Part shown: positions 1-9,162 of the stretch, piece after piece
Position numbering within the stretch: position 1 is the first letter of the stretch
How the letters are laid out: each line of letters opens with the position of its first letter
Source: CAVYPR01 sp052145775
GTDB taxonomy: Bacteria > Actinomycetota > Acidimicrobiia > Acidimicrobiales > RAAP-2
Reading direction: 5' to 3'
Assembly: GCA_052145775.1 (NCBI GenBank)
Contig: JBKQNY010000020.1
Location: forward strand, 1 to 36,702
DNA: 36,702 bases
The notes under the pieces: generated by a model
What the model was told of the DNA's origin: nothing
Databases searched by the model: none
The model's input: only the letters and a program-made list of their open reading frames with translations
Program-made: the position numbers and the translations under genes

Positions 1-196
1 GTCCTTCAGCTTGAAGCAGTTCTAGTTCGCGAAGGACTTCCTTGAGCCTGGCACGTGCCACCTCCTTCGTCTTCGCACTGACGGTCTTTCGTTTTGGATT
101 GCCGTCTTCGTCAGCTACGACAACGGCGCCGAACCATCGGCCGTCTGACTTCCGTTGGTAGATCGAACCTTCACCGTTCATCCGTTTTCCGGCCAT
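1..196 (-). CDS. Tyrosine site-specific integrase, N-terminal fragment (runs off window)
   Basis: The reading frame opens at an ATG at 196 and stays open to the window edge, giving about 65 residues. It contains GEGSIYQRKSDGRWFGAVVV, then DGNPKRKTVSAKTKEVA and a Leu/Glu-rich helix. This is the pattern of the AP2-like arm-DNA-binding domain at the N terminus of phage and integrative-element tyrosine recombinases. The core-binding and catalytic domains (R..H-x-x-R..Y) would lie left of the window and cannot be checked. A GAGGA sequence about 9 bases upstream supports the start. The codon mix (AAA, CTA, TCA, GAA) is poorer in GC than every other gene here, suggesting transfer. It lies downstream of the tRNA-Ala 3' end, as expected for an integrase beside its attachment site. 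Whether the full gene is intact is unknown. Confidence 0.8.
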   Translation of the reverse strand, partial: MAGKRMNGEGSIYQRKSDGRWFGAVVVADEDGNPKRKTVSAKTKEVARARLKEVLRELELLQAEG

Positions 197-230
197 GACC
201 AACCGTCCTCGTCCGTAGAAAGTCGCCGGC

Positions 231-252
231 GTTGCTTACACGGTTGCTTACA
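231..252. repeat. Tandem direct repeat upstream of the integrase
   Basis: GTTGCTTACA occurs at 231-240 and again at 243-252, identical and offset by 12 bases, roughly one helical turn, so both copies face the same side of the DNA. It sits between the integrase start and the tRNA-Ala terminator. Such repeats beside attachment sites are often arm-type binding sites for the integrase N-terminal domain, or operators for its expression. Neither role is proven here. Confidence 0.6.
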
Positions 253-267
253 TTCCGACTCCGAGAC

Positions 268-304
268 GCAAAATATCCCAGGCCAGATACTATCTGACCT
301 GGGA
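268..304 (-). terminator. Intrinsic terminator of tRNA-Ala
   Basis: Positions 276-289 and 291-304 form a 14-bp inverted repeat around one central base. On the minus strand its single imperfection is a G-U wobble. After allowing a minimal loop the stem is about 13 bp. On the minus strand it is followed by TATTTTGC, the uridine-rich tail. It begins 8 bases after the tRNA 3' end, so it is a classical rho-independent terminator for the tRNA. Confidence 0.8.
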
Positions 305-311
305 CTTCGAG

Positions 312-350
312 TGGAGGCGATGGGACTCGAACCCACGAACCTCTTGACTG
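312..350. other. Candidate attachment-site core in the tRNA-Ala 3' half
   Basis: An integrase gene begins 116 bases beyond the tRNA 3' end, and elements of this class usually recombine within the anticodon-to-T-arm half of a tRNA gene. The core would be a direct repeat whose second copy lies at the far end of the element, outside the window. The boundaries are therefore a guess. Confidence 0.3.
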
Positions 351-385
351 CCAGTCAAGCGCTCTACCAGCTGAGCTACGCCCCC
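312..385 (-). tRNA. tRNA-Ala (anticodon GGC)
   Basis: The minus strand folds into a complete cloverleaf: acceptor GGGGGCG paired with CGCCUCC, D arm GCUC/GAGC, anticodon stem CUUGA/UCAAG with loop CUGGCAG, and T arm GUGGG-UUCGAGU-CCCAU. The anticodon GGC reads GCC alanine codons. The acceptor stem has the G3-U70 wobble that alanyl-tRNA synthetase recognises, and the discriminator base is A. CCA is not encoded. The 3' end faces the integrase, so this gene is the likely integration target and has stayed intact. Confidence 0.95.
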
Positions 386-398
386 GGGGTGGACGCCT

Positions 399-404
399 AC
401 GTTA
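399..404 (-). promoter_or_regulatory. Candidate -10 box for tRNA-Ala
   Basis: TAACGT on the minus strand lies 13 bases upstream of the mature tRNA 5' end, a suitable distance for a short precursor leader. No convincing -35 was recognised. The 386-540 interval holds only this site and the leuS -10. Confidence 0.35.
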
Positions 405-525
405 TCAGGCGACCGGGATTCCACCGACTCCGATCCACTGCGCACGGGCCATACCTGCCATCTCCGTCGGCACGCCGACGGGCGCACGCCGGCCCGACCA
501 GGGCCGAATGGTTCATGGCCGGCAG

Positions 526-531
526 TAGCAT
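526..531 (+). promoter_or_regulatory. -10 box of leuS (leaderless type)
   Basis: TAGCAT ends 9 bases before the leuS ATG at 541, so transcription would start at or next to the start codon. There is no Shine-Dalgarno sequence in between. Its first three bases (TAG) are also the last in-frame stop upstream of leuS, so translation cannot begin earlier. Confidence 0.55.
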
Positions 532-540
532 CGCCGCCTA

Positions 541-3036
<2,496 letters not shown>

Positions 3037-3045
3037 CGAGCGGCC

Positions 3046-4068
3046 TCAGCCGGTGGGCGACAGGCGCCGGAAGTCGCTGAGGACCTGGCGCCACTGGTCG
3101 CGATCGACGTTGTAGGGGGCGTAGAAGCTGAACCGGTCGACCAGGTCGCCGTAGCGGGCGGTGACCTGCCGGGCGACATCGTCGAGCGGGCAGACGACGG
3201 AGAACGCTGCCAGCATCTCGTCGTCGATCAGCTCGCCCATGGCCTCCCACTCGCCTCGCTTGGAAAGCGTGTTGAGCTCGGACTGGAGGTCCCCCCACCC
3301 GTGGAGGTCGAGGACGGGTCGGTAGGCGGGGGTTGAGCCGTAGAAGGCGATCTGAGCCTTCACCGCCTTGGTGGCCTCGGCCATGGCCTGGTCGGTCTCG
3401 CCGGCGATGACGAAGCCGGGGAAGGAGACGACGAGGTCGGCCCGGGTCTTCCCGGCTTTGGCCGCTCCGCGCTCGAGGGCCGGCAAGCTCACCTCACGCA
3501 GGTAGCGCTCGGTGGTGAAGCCGTGGACCAGCATGCCATCGGCCACCTCCCCGGCCACCTCGGTCATGAGCTCGCCCACCCCGGCCAGGAGGATCTTGGG
3601 ATTTCCGAAGGGGTTGGGACCGGGGTCGAAGAACGGGGTCATGAGGGTGTGGGTGTAGAACTCGCCGCGGAAGGCCAGCTGGCCGCCGGTGGCCCAGGAC
3701 TCCCAGATGGCTCGGATGGCCAGGATCAGCTCGCGCAGGCGCGGTGCCGGGTGCGACCAGGGCATCGAGTAGCGCTTGGTGATGTGCGGCTTGATCTGGG
3801 AGCCGAGGCCCAGGATGAAGCGGCCGCCGGAGAGCTCCTGGACGTCGTTGGCCAGGATGGCCAGGTTCATCGGGTTGCGGGCGAAGGCCACGGCGATGCC
3901 CGTGGCCAGCGTCAGCCGCTCGGTGGCCCCGGCCGCGATGGCCAGAGGGATGAAGGGGTCGTGGTTGGTCTCGGCCGACCAGGCACCATCGTAGCCGAGG
4001 TCCTCGGCGGCCTTCGCCGCCCGCGCGATGCCCGTCCTGTCGAACCCGATACCGCCATCGATCTTCAT
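3046..4068 (-). CDS. LLM-class F420-dependent oxidoreductase
   Basis: This is a 340-residue luciferase-like (TIM-barrel) protein of the coenzyme F420-dependent group. The start MKIDGGIGFDR, the segment WSAETNHDPF, the central RFILGLGSQIKPHI and the C-terminal MLVHGFTTERY fit actinobacterial F420 oxidoreductases that use reduced F420 as hydride donor. The substrate cannot be read from sequence. The ATG at 4068 is chosen over upstream starts because TATGGT ends 7 bases before it, so transcription should begin at this codon. An ATG at 4080 overlaps that -10 and would lie outside the transcript. It follows the PAC2 gene on the same strand but appears to have its own promoter. Confidence 0.85.
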   Translation of the reverse strand: MKIDGGIGFDRTGIARAAKAAEDLGYDGAWSAETNHDPFIPLAIAAGATERLTLATGIAVAFARNPMNLAILANDVQELSGGRFILGLGSQIKPHITKRYSMPWSHPAPRLRELILAIRAIWESWATGGQLAFRGEFYTHTLMTPFFDPGPNPFGNPKILLAGVGELMTEVAGEVADGMLVHGFTTERYLREVSLPALERGAAKAGKTRADLVVSFPGFVIAGETDQAMAEATKAVKAQIAFYGSTPAYRPVLDLHGWGDLQSELNTLSKRGEWEAMGELIDDEMLAAFSVVCPLDDVARQVTARYGDLVDRFSFYAPYNVDRDQWRQVLSDFRRLSPTG

Positions 4069-4075
4069 GGGCGGC

Positions 4076-4081
4076 ACCATA
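4076..4081 (-). promoter_or_regulatory. -10 box of the F420-type oxidoreductase gene (leaderless type)
   Basis: TATGGT on the minus strand ends 7 bases before the ATG at 4068. It overlaps the alternative ATG at 4080 and so decides the start choice. Confidence 0.5.
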
Positions 4082-4108
4082 CCAACGGCCGACCGGAGGA
4101 CCCTGGGG

Positions 4109-5002
4109 TCAGCCGGCCTCGCCGCGCAGGAAGCGCTCCAGTTCGGCGGCGATCTCCTCGCCCGAGGGCACCTCGTCCACCCCGAGGGCGTTGCCCTCGG
4201 AGGCGTCGATGCTCTCCTCGAGCTTGCGCACCATGGCCACGTGCTCGGCGTTGCTGGCGATGAGGTCGTCCACCTGGCGCCGGGAGCGGTCGGCCGCCCC
4301 GTGGAGCCCCGAGGAGTCGAGGGTGAGCCCCGCCACGGCGGCCAGGCCGTCCACCAGGGCCGCGCTGGCCTCGGGGAAAGGCATGGTCGAGACGTAGTGG
4401 GGCACCCGGGCCCAGAGGCTGATCGCGTCGATCCCGGCCGACCCGAACCCCAGTTCAAGGGCGGCCTGGACGCCGGCGGGGACCTCGAGCTCGCCTTGGA
4501 CCACCCCCACCCGCTCGACGAGCTGGGACGAGGCCGGCGGGGCGGTGGCCGCCAGCTTCACCGGGCGGGTGTGCGGGGCGGGGGCGGGGAACGCCCCGAG
4601 CCCCACCACCATGCGGACGCCCCACCCGAGAGCGAGCTCGACCACGTCGTCGACGAACTGGCGCCAGTGGAAGTCCGGCTCGGGTCCCACCAGGTAGAGC
4701 AGGTCGGCCCCGGCGGCGTCGTGGCCGTGGCGAACCTGGATGCGGGGCCAGTCGAGGTCGGTGGTGACCCCGTCGACAATCCGGGCGATCGGCCGGCGCG
4801 CCCGCTGGTCCAGGTAATGGTCGCCGTCGAAGGTGACGACCGGTTCCGAGGGTGGGTCGGCCATCAGCGCGGTGACCGCAGCGGCCGCCCCCAGGCCGGC
4901 GTCCACCCAGCCCTCCATGGCCACCACCAGCACCGGTGCCGAGAGCGTCGGGGTCCGGTGGACCTCGTAGCCGGGACCGGACTCGCCGGCGGGCGGGGTC
5001 AC
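4109..5002 (-). CDS. PAC2 family protein
   Basis: This 297-residue protein resembles the PAC2 (proteasome assembly chaperone-like) family of actinobacteria. Visible family features are APVLVVAMEGWVDAGLGAAAA near residues 22-42, the FDGDHYLDQRARRP region, LYLVGPEPDFHWRQF, and a glycine-rich VVGLGAFPAPAPHTRP, followed by a helical, acidic C terminus. Actinobacteria that carry proteasomes usually have one or two such proteins, but their biochemical role is not established. The GTG start at 5002 overlaps the TGA of the upstream phosphotransferase gene as GTGA, which implies translational coupling. There is no transmembrane segment. Confidence 0.85.
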   Translation of the reverse strand: MTPPAGESGPGYEVHRTPTLSAPVLVVAMEGWVDAGLGAAAAVTALMADPPSEPVVTFDGDHYLDQRARRPIARIVDGVTTDLDWPRIQVRHGHDAAGADLLYLVGPEPDFHWRQFVDDVVELALGWGVRMVVGLGAFPAPAPHTRPVKLAATAPPASSQLVERVGVVQGELEVPAGVQAALELGFGSAGIDAISLWARVPHYVSTMPFPEASAALVDGLAAVAGLTLDSSGLHGAADRSRRQVDDLIASNAEHVAMVRKLEESIDASEGNALGVDEVPSGEEIAAELERFLRGEAG

Positions 5003-6084
5003 TGCGCCTCCAGGGTGTCCGCCGCGGTGCGGGCCAGGCGGGCGATCGTCCGAGGGAACTCCTCGACGCTCCCGGGGTCCCCGGCCCCCGCCCCTCCCAC
5101 GTACCTGGCGTAGACGCCCTGGAGGATGCAGGCCAGCTTCCAGTAGCCGAAGGCCATGTAGTAGCCGACGTCGGCGACGTCACGGCCCGACGCGGCGGCG
5201 TAGCGGTCGAGCACTTCTTCCCGACGGTCGAAGCCGGCGGCGGTCGTGGGGGAGGACACCCCGAGCAGCGGCTCGCCGTCGTCGTCGGAGACCCAGTAGA
5301 CCATGAGCAGGCCGACATCGGCCATGGGGTCGCCCAGGGTGCAGATCTCCCAGTCCAAGACGGCGGCCACCGCGCCGTTGCCGTCGAGGACCACGTTGTC
5401 GAGCCGGTAGTCGCCATGGACGATCGACGTGCGCCGCTGCTCGGGCACCGAGGCGGCGAGCGCCGCGCCCACCTCCTCCACCAGGCCCCCGTGGTCGACG
5501 CCGGCCACCGCCATCTGCTCGTACTGGCCGCTCCAACGCCGCAGCTGCCGCTCGATGTAGCCGGTCCGCCGGCCGAGGTCACCCAGTCCCACGGCGTCGA
5601 CGTCCACGGCGTGCAGGGCGGCCAGGGTGTCGGCCATGTGCGCGCCGATGCGCCGACGGGTGGGCCCGTCGAAGGCGGCCTCGGCGGCCTCCCGGTCGCG
5701 CAGCACCGCCCCCTCGACGAACGCCATCACGTAGAACGGGGCGCCGTTCACCCCGGGGTCCTCGCAGAGGCCGTAGGTGGCCGGGACCGGGACGCCGGTT
5801 GGCCCCAGGGCGGAGATCACCCGGTGCTCGCGCACCATGTCGTGGGCGGTGGGCAGCACGTGGCTGACGGGCGGCCGGCGAAGGGCGAAGGCGTGGCCGG
5901 CGGCGTCCTCCACCCGGAAGGTCAGGTTGGACCGCCCGCCGGCCACCAGGCGGTAGGTGAACGGGGGGACCGTCCCGGCCACGTTGTCGGCCAGCCAGGC
6001 GCCCACTCTCAGCTGGTCGATCCCCGGGACGCCGGGGGACCTCGTCTCGCCCACGTGGGCGACCGTGGTGTCGGTCTTGGCCAT
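4999..6084 (-). CDS. APH-type phosphotransferase family protein (ACAD10/11-like kinase)
   Basis: This 361-residue protein has the aminoglycoside/choline kinase fold. The N-terminal lobe includes GGRSNLTFRVEDAAG and ALRRPP. The Brenner motif is HGDYRLDN and the metal-binding segment is LDWEICTLGDPMADVG. This subgroup resembles the kinase domain of ACAD10/11, implicated in phosphorylating hydroxyacyl-CoA during fatty acid breakdown. No acyl-CoA dehydrogenase gene is next to it here, so the substrate is open. It should not be read as an antibiotic-resistance enzyme. The ATG at 6084 is preceded by TAGCGT ending 8 bases upstream. The gene heads a minus-strand unit with the PAC2 gene and is divergent from the thioredoxin gene. 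Confidence 0.88.
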   Translation of the reverse strand: MAKTDTTVAHVGETRSPGVPGIDQLRVGAWLADNVAGTVPPFTYRLVAGGRSNLTFRVEDAAGHAFALRRPPVSHVLPTAHDMVREHRVISALGPTGVPVPATYGLCEDPGVNGAPFYVMAFVEGAVLRDREAAEAAFDGPTRRRIGAHMADTLAALHAVDVDAVGLGDLGRRTGYIERQLRRWSGQYEQMAVAGVDHGGLVEEVGAALAASVPEQRRTSIVHGDYRLDNVVLDGNGAVAAVLDWEICTLGDPMADVGLLMVYWVSDDDGEPLLGVSSPTTAAGFDRREEVLDRYAAASGRDVADVGYYMAFGYWKLACILQGVYARYVGGAGAGDPGSVEEFPRTIARLARTAADTLEAQ

Positions 6085-6092
6085 TGACCGCG

Positions 6093-6098
6093 ACGCTA
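6093..6098 (-). promoter_or_regulatory. -10 box of the phosphotransferase gene (leaderless type)
   Basis: TAGCGT on the minus strand ends 8 bases before the ATG at 6084, and no ribosome binding site lies between. It shares a 71-base divergent region with the thioredoxin promoter. Confidence 0.5.
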
Positions 6099-6141
6099 CT
6101 GCGTCGGGGAATCGCCGGGAACGGGCGCGCGGAGCACCTAT

Positions 6142-6147
6142 TAGGGT
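6142..6147 (+). promoter_or_regulatory. -10 box of the thioredoxin gene (leaderless type)
   Basis: TAGGGT ends 8 bases before the ATG at 6156 and supports that start over longer in-frame extensions upstream. Confidence 0.5.
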
Positions 6148-6155
6148 CGCGGGTC

Positions 6156-6860
6156 ATGTCCGACGTCACCGACGCCACCTTCGAGCAGGACGTCCTCGTC
6201 CGCTCCGCCACCGTCCCCGTCGTCGTCGACCTGTGGGCGCCCTGGTGCGGTCCGTGCAAGACCCTGGGCCCCATCCTCGAGCGCGTGGTGGCCGCCACCA
6301 CAGGCGCCGTCGAGCTGGCCAAGGTGAACGTCGACGAGAACCCGCAGGTCTCGGCCTCCTTTCAGGTGCAGTCGATTCCGGCGGTCTTCGCCGTGCGCGA
6401 CGGGAAGGTGGTCGACGGGTTCATCGGCGCCGTGCCCGAAGCCCAGGTGGCCGAGTTCGTGCAGCGCCTCGCCCCCGTCCCGAGTGAGGCCGACCAGCTG
6501 GTGGCGGCGGGCGATGAGGCGTCCCTGCGCCGGGCTCTCGAGCTCGAGCCTGACCACTCGGGCGCGGTGGCCGGCATGGCCGCGATCCTCATCGACCGGG
6601 GGGACACGGACGAGGCCCTGCACCTCATGGCCCGCATCCCCGAGACCGCCGAGCTCCGGGCGCTGGCGGCCCGGGCCCGCCTGGCCGGCCAGGACGTCTC
6701 GGTGGGCGACGACGTGACCGCGCTGCTCGACCCGCTCCTCGAGCGGGTGCGCGACGACGAGGCGGCCCGCCAGGAGTTCCTCGACGTCTTGGAGACCCTG
6801 GGCCCCGACGACCCCCGCACGGCCCGCTACCGCAAGGCGCTTGCCGCCCGCCTCTTCTGA
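6156..6860 (+). CDS. Thioredoxin-TPR protein (CnoX/YbbN-like co-chaperone)
   Basis: This 234-residue cytoplasmic protein has an N-terminal thioredoxin fold (about residues 5-108) with the active site WAPWCGPCK, Cys31 and Cys34, and the conserved cis-proline in QSIPAVFAV. The C-terminal half is helical and repeat-like (SLRRALELEPDHSGAVAGMA...DEALHLMARIPE), typical of YbbN/CnoX. Those proteins protect unfolded clients and pass them to chaperones. The E. coli member lacks the CXXC pair. This one keeps CGPC, so it may also be redox-active. The start at ATG 6156 agrees with the -10 at 6142. folP starts 4 bases after its stop, so they probably share a transcript. Confidence 0.9.
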   Translation: MSDVTDATFEQDVLVRSATVPVVVDLWAPWCGPCKTLGPILERVVAATTGAVELAKVNVDENPQVSASFQVQSIPAVFAVRDGKVVDGFIGAVPEAQVAEFVQRLAPVPSEADQLVAAGDEASLRRALELEPDHSGAVAGMAAILIDRGDTDEALHLMARIPETAELRALAARARLAGQDVSVGDDVTALLDPLLERVRDDEAARQEFLDVLETLGPDDPRTARYRKALAARLF

Positions 6861-6864
6861 TCCG

Positions 6865-7749
6865 GTGGCTTCCGGCTCCGAGCCCGCGGGGCCGGCCGTG
6901 GTCGACGCCCCGCGTGCGGTCCACCTCGACCTCGGGGGCCGCAAGTACGACATCGGGCAGCGGGCCCTGGTCATGGGGATCTTGAACCGGACGCCCGACT
7001 CCTTCTACGACAGAGGGGCCACCTACGGCCTCGACGCGCTCATGGCGCGGGCGGAGCAGCTGGTGGCCGAGGGGGCCGACATCCTCGACGTGGGCGGGGT
7101 CAAGGCCGGCCCGGGGCCGGAGGTGACCGAGGCCGAGGAGCTCGACCGGGTCGTCCCGGCGGTCGCCGCGGTGGCGCGGCGCTTCGACGTGCCGGTCTCG
7201 GTCGACACGTGGCGTGCAAGCGTGGCCGGCGCCGCCTACGAGGCGGGCGCGGTGGTGGGCAACGACATCAGCGGCTTCGCCGATCCCGACTACCTCGCCG
7301 TGGCGAGCCAGGCGGGGGCGGCGGTGGTGGCCACCCACATCCGCCTGGCCCCCAGGGTGGCCGACCCCGACCCCCGTTACGACGACGTGGTGGCCGAGGT
7401 GGCACGGTTCCTGGCCGAGCGGGCCGGCCGCGCCCTCGCCGCCGGCATCCCGCCCGAGCGCATCGTGGTCGACGCCGGCCTCGACCTCGGCAAGACCGCC
7501 GGACAGTCGCTCCTCTTGCTGCGCGGATCGCCGGCCCTGGCCGGCCTCGGCTTCCCGCTCCTGCTGTCGGCCTCGAACAAGACCTTCCTCGGCGTCCTCC
7601 TCGACCTCGACCTCGACCGCCGTCGCACCGCCTCCCTGTCGGCGGCGGCCCTCGGGGTCACCCTCGGCTGCCGGGTGCTGCGGGCCCACGACGTGGCCGG
7701 CACCTGCCGGGTGCGCGACGCGCTGGCCGCGGTGGCCGGGGCGTGGTGA
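6865..7749 (+). CDS. folP: Dihydropteroate synthase family protein, FolP2 type
   Basis: This is a TIM-barrel pterin-binding protein of about 294 residues. Landmarks are VMGILNRTPDSFYDRGATYG (from Met37), DVGGVKAGPG, SVDTWRA, GNDISG, DAGLDLGK, SASNK and RAHDVAGT. Canonical synthases carry N-V-T-P-D-S-F, D-x-G-G-E-S-T-R-P-G, D-P-G-x-G-F-G-K and S-R-K. Here the E-S-T-R-P-G loop is V-K-A-G-P-G and S-R-K is S-N-K. This matches mycobacterial FolP2 (Rv1207 type), whose M. leprae homologue lacks synthase activity, so folate synthesis by this protein is doubtful. The GTG at 6865 is the likeliest start, but no strong ribosome binding site marks it. Its stop overlaps the holA start. Confidence 0.85.
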   Translation: MASGSEPAGPAVVDAPRAVHLDLGGRKYDIGQRALVMGILNRTPDSFYDRGATYGLDALMARAEQLVAEGADILDVGGVKAGPGPEVTEAEELDRVVPAVAAVARRFDVPVSVDTWRASVAGAAYEAGAVVGNDISGFADPDYLAVASQAGAAVVATHIRLAPRVADPDPRYDDVVAEVARFLAERAGRALAAGIPPERIVVDAGLDLGKTAGQSLLLLRGSPALAGLGFPLLLSASNKTFLGVLLDLDLDRRRTASLSAAALGVTLGCRVLRAHDVAGTCRVRDALAAVAGAW

Positions 7750-8780
7750 GCCCGGTGGCCCCCGAAGCCGACCCGCCGGCGGACGACGCCGCGCTTGGCG
7801 TCTACCTCGTGCGGGGGGACGACCCCTCGCTCGTGGCCCAGGAGGCGCGCTCGCTCATCGACCGTCTGGTGGGCGGGCGGGACCCGGCCCTGGTGGTCGA
7901 GGAGCACGGCGGGTCGTCGGTCGACGATCTCGACGCCGGGGCCGTCGTCGACGCCTTCACGACCCCGCCCTTCTTGGTCGACCGACGCGTGGTGGTGGTG
8001 CGCGACGCCGGGCGGCTCACCTCCGGCGACGCCGGCCGCATCGTCGCCGCCCTGGCCGACCCGGTCCCGGCCATCTCCCTCGTGCTCGTGGCGGGAGGGG
8101 GCACGGTGCCCCAGAGCCTGGTGAAGGCGGTCACGGCCGGCGGCCAGGTGGTCGACGCCACCGTGGGCACCGGGAGGGACCGCAGCCGTTGGCTGGGGGA
8201 GCAGGTGCGCGAGGGCCCGGTGCGGCTCAGCGCCGGGGCGGCCAGGAGGCTGGGCGAGCACCTGGGCGATGACCTTGGGCGGCTGTCCGGGGTCCTCCAG
8301 ACCCTGGCCGTCGCCTACGGCGAGGGCGCCGCAGTCGACGAGGAGCAGCTGGAACCGTTCCTGGGGGAGGCCGGGGCGGTGCCCCCGTGGGACCTCACCG
8401 ACGCCGTCGACGAGGGCGCCACGGCCACGGCCCTGGCCACCCTCCACCGGATGACGGGGGCCGGCGGCAGGGCGGCCCCCGAGATCGTGGCCATCCTCCA
8501 CCGCCACTTCTCCAACATGCTCCGTCTCGACGGCGCCGGGGTGGGCTCGGGGGAGGAGGCGGCGGCGCTCCTCGGGGTGCGCAGCGCCTTCGTCGCCAAG
8601 AAGGCGCTGGCCCAGGGGAACCGGTTGGGGAGCGACCGCGTGGCCCAGGCCGTCGGGCTGATCGCCGACGCCGACCTCGACGTGAAGGGCAGGACGGCGC
8701 TCCCGGCCGACGTGGTGCTTGAGGTGCTGGTGGCCCGGCTCAGCCGCCTGACCAGGGCCCGGGCCCCCGGCCGGCGCTGA
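7746..8780 (+). CDS. holA: DNA polymerase III subunit delta
   Basis: This 344-residue protein is the clamp-loader delta subunit, which opens the sliding clamp. The N-terminal segment LGVYLVRGDDPSLVAQEARSL, then TTPPFLVDRRVVVVRDAGRL, the LVLVAGGGTVPQSLVKAV region and the C-terminal helical collar (RMTGAGGRAAPEIVAILHRHFSNMLRL, then a VAKKALAQ segment) match actinobacterial HolA. The GTG at 7746 overlaps the folP stop as GTGA; another in-frame GTG at 7755 is possible. It converges on rpsT with 18 bases between stops. holA beside rpsT is a common bacterial arrangement. Confidence 0.9.
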   Translation: MSPVAPEADPPADDAALGVYLVRGDDPSLVAQEARSLIDRLVGGRDPALVVEEHGGSSVDDLDAGAVVDAFTTPPFLVDRRVVVVRDAGRLTSGDAGRIVAALADPVPAISLVLVAGGGTVPQSLVKAVTAGGQVVDATVGTGRDRSRWLGEQVREGPVRLSAGAARRLGEHLGDDLGRLSGVLQTLAVAYGEGAAVDEEQLEPFLGEAGAVPPWDLTDAVDEGATATALATLHRMTGAGGRAAPEIVAILHRHFSNMLRLDGAGVGSGEEAAALLGVRSAFVAKKALAQGNRLGSDRVAQAVGLIADADLDVKGRTALPADVVLEVLVARLSRLTRARAPGRR

Positions 8781-8798
8781 GGGCCGACCGCGGCGCGG

Positions 8799-9074
8799 CT
8801 ACTCGGCCTTGGCGGCCTCGAGGCTGGCCACGCGCCGCATGAGGCGCGACTTGCGGTTGGCCGCCTGGTTCTTGTGGATGACGCCCTTGGCCGCCGCCTT
8901 GTCGATCCGCCGGACGGCCAGGCGGAGTGCCTCGGCCGAGTCCTCGGACCCGGTCTCGGCCCCGGCCACCGCCGCCTTGCTACGGGTGCGCAGCTCGGAT
9001 CGCACCGCCTTGTTGCGGAGACGCCGGCGCTCGTTCTGCCGGTTGCGCTTGATCTGGCTGCGGATGTTGGCCAC
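8799..9074 (-). CDS. rpsT: 30S ribosomal protein S20
   Basis: This 91-residue, strongly basic helical protein begins MANIRSQIKRNRQNERRRLRNKAVRS and contains IDKAAAKGVIHKNQAANRKSRLMRRV, both diagnostic of S20, which binds 16S rRNA early in 30S assembly. The start is GTG at 9074 with GAGGA placed 5 bases upstream. A -10 candidate about 80 bases upstream gives a leader of roughly 70 bases containing a GC-rich hairpin. Length is normal for the family. Confidence 0.97.
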   Translation of the reverse strand: MANIRSQIKRNRQNERRRLRNKAVRSELRTRSKAAVAGAETGSEDSAEALRLAVRRIDKAAAKGVIHKNQAANRKSRLMRRVASLEAAKAE

Positions 9075-9125
9075 GTGAGTCCTCGAGATCGGTCGTCGGT
9101 GCCGCAGGGAGGGCGAGGGGCAGGA

Positions 9126-9141
9126 CCGGGGCCCGCCCCGG
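9126..9141 (-). promoter_or_regulatory. GC hairpin in the rpsT leader
   Basis: CCGGGG (9126-9131) and CCCCGG (9136-9141) pair perfectly around a four-base loop. The hairpin lies a few bases after the predicted rpsT transcription start. No uridine tract follows, so it is more likely a leader structure than a terminator. Confidence 0.35.
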
Positions 9142-9151
9142 GCGGCGCTCG

Positions 9152-9157
9152 ATCGTA
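9152..9157 (-). promoter_or_regulatory. -10 box of rpsT
   Basis: TACGAT on the minus strand lies in the short gap between the lipoprotein stop at 9163 and rpsT. It would start a leader of about 70 bases before the GTG at 9074. No convincing -35 was seen. Confidence 0.45.
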
Positions 9158-9162
9158 GCAGG

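Noticed and set aside
4069..4458. N-terminal extension of the F420-type oxidoreductase to a start at 4458
   Set aside because: The added residues are a shadow of the PAC2 gene, and a -10 box directly precedes the ATG at 4068.
4999..6084. Aminoglycoside-resistance phosphotransferase
   Set aside because: The motifs fit the broader ACAD10/11-like kinase subgroup of the fold, and nothing in the context suggests drug resistance.
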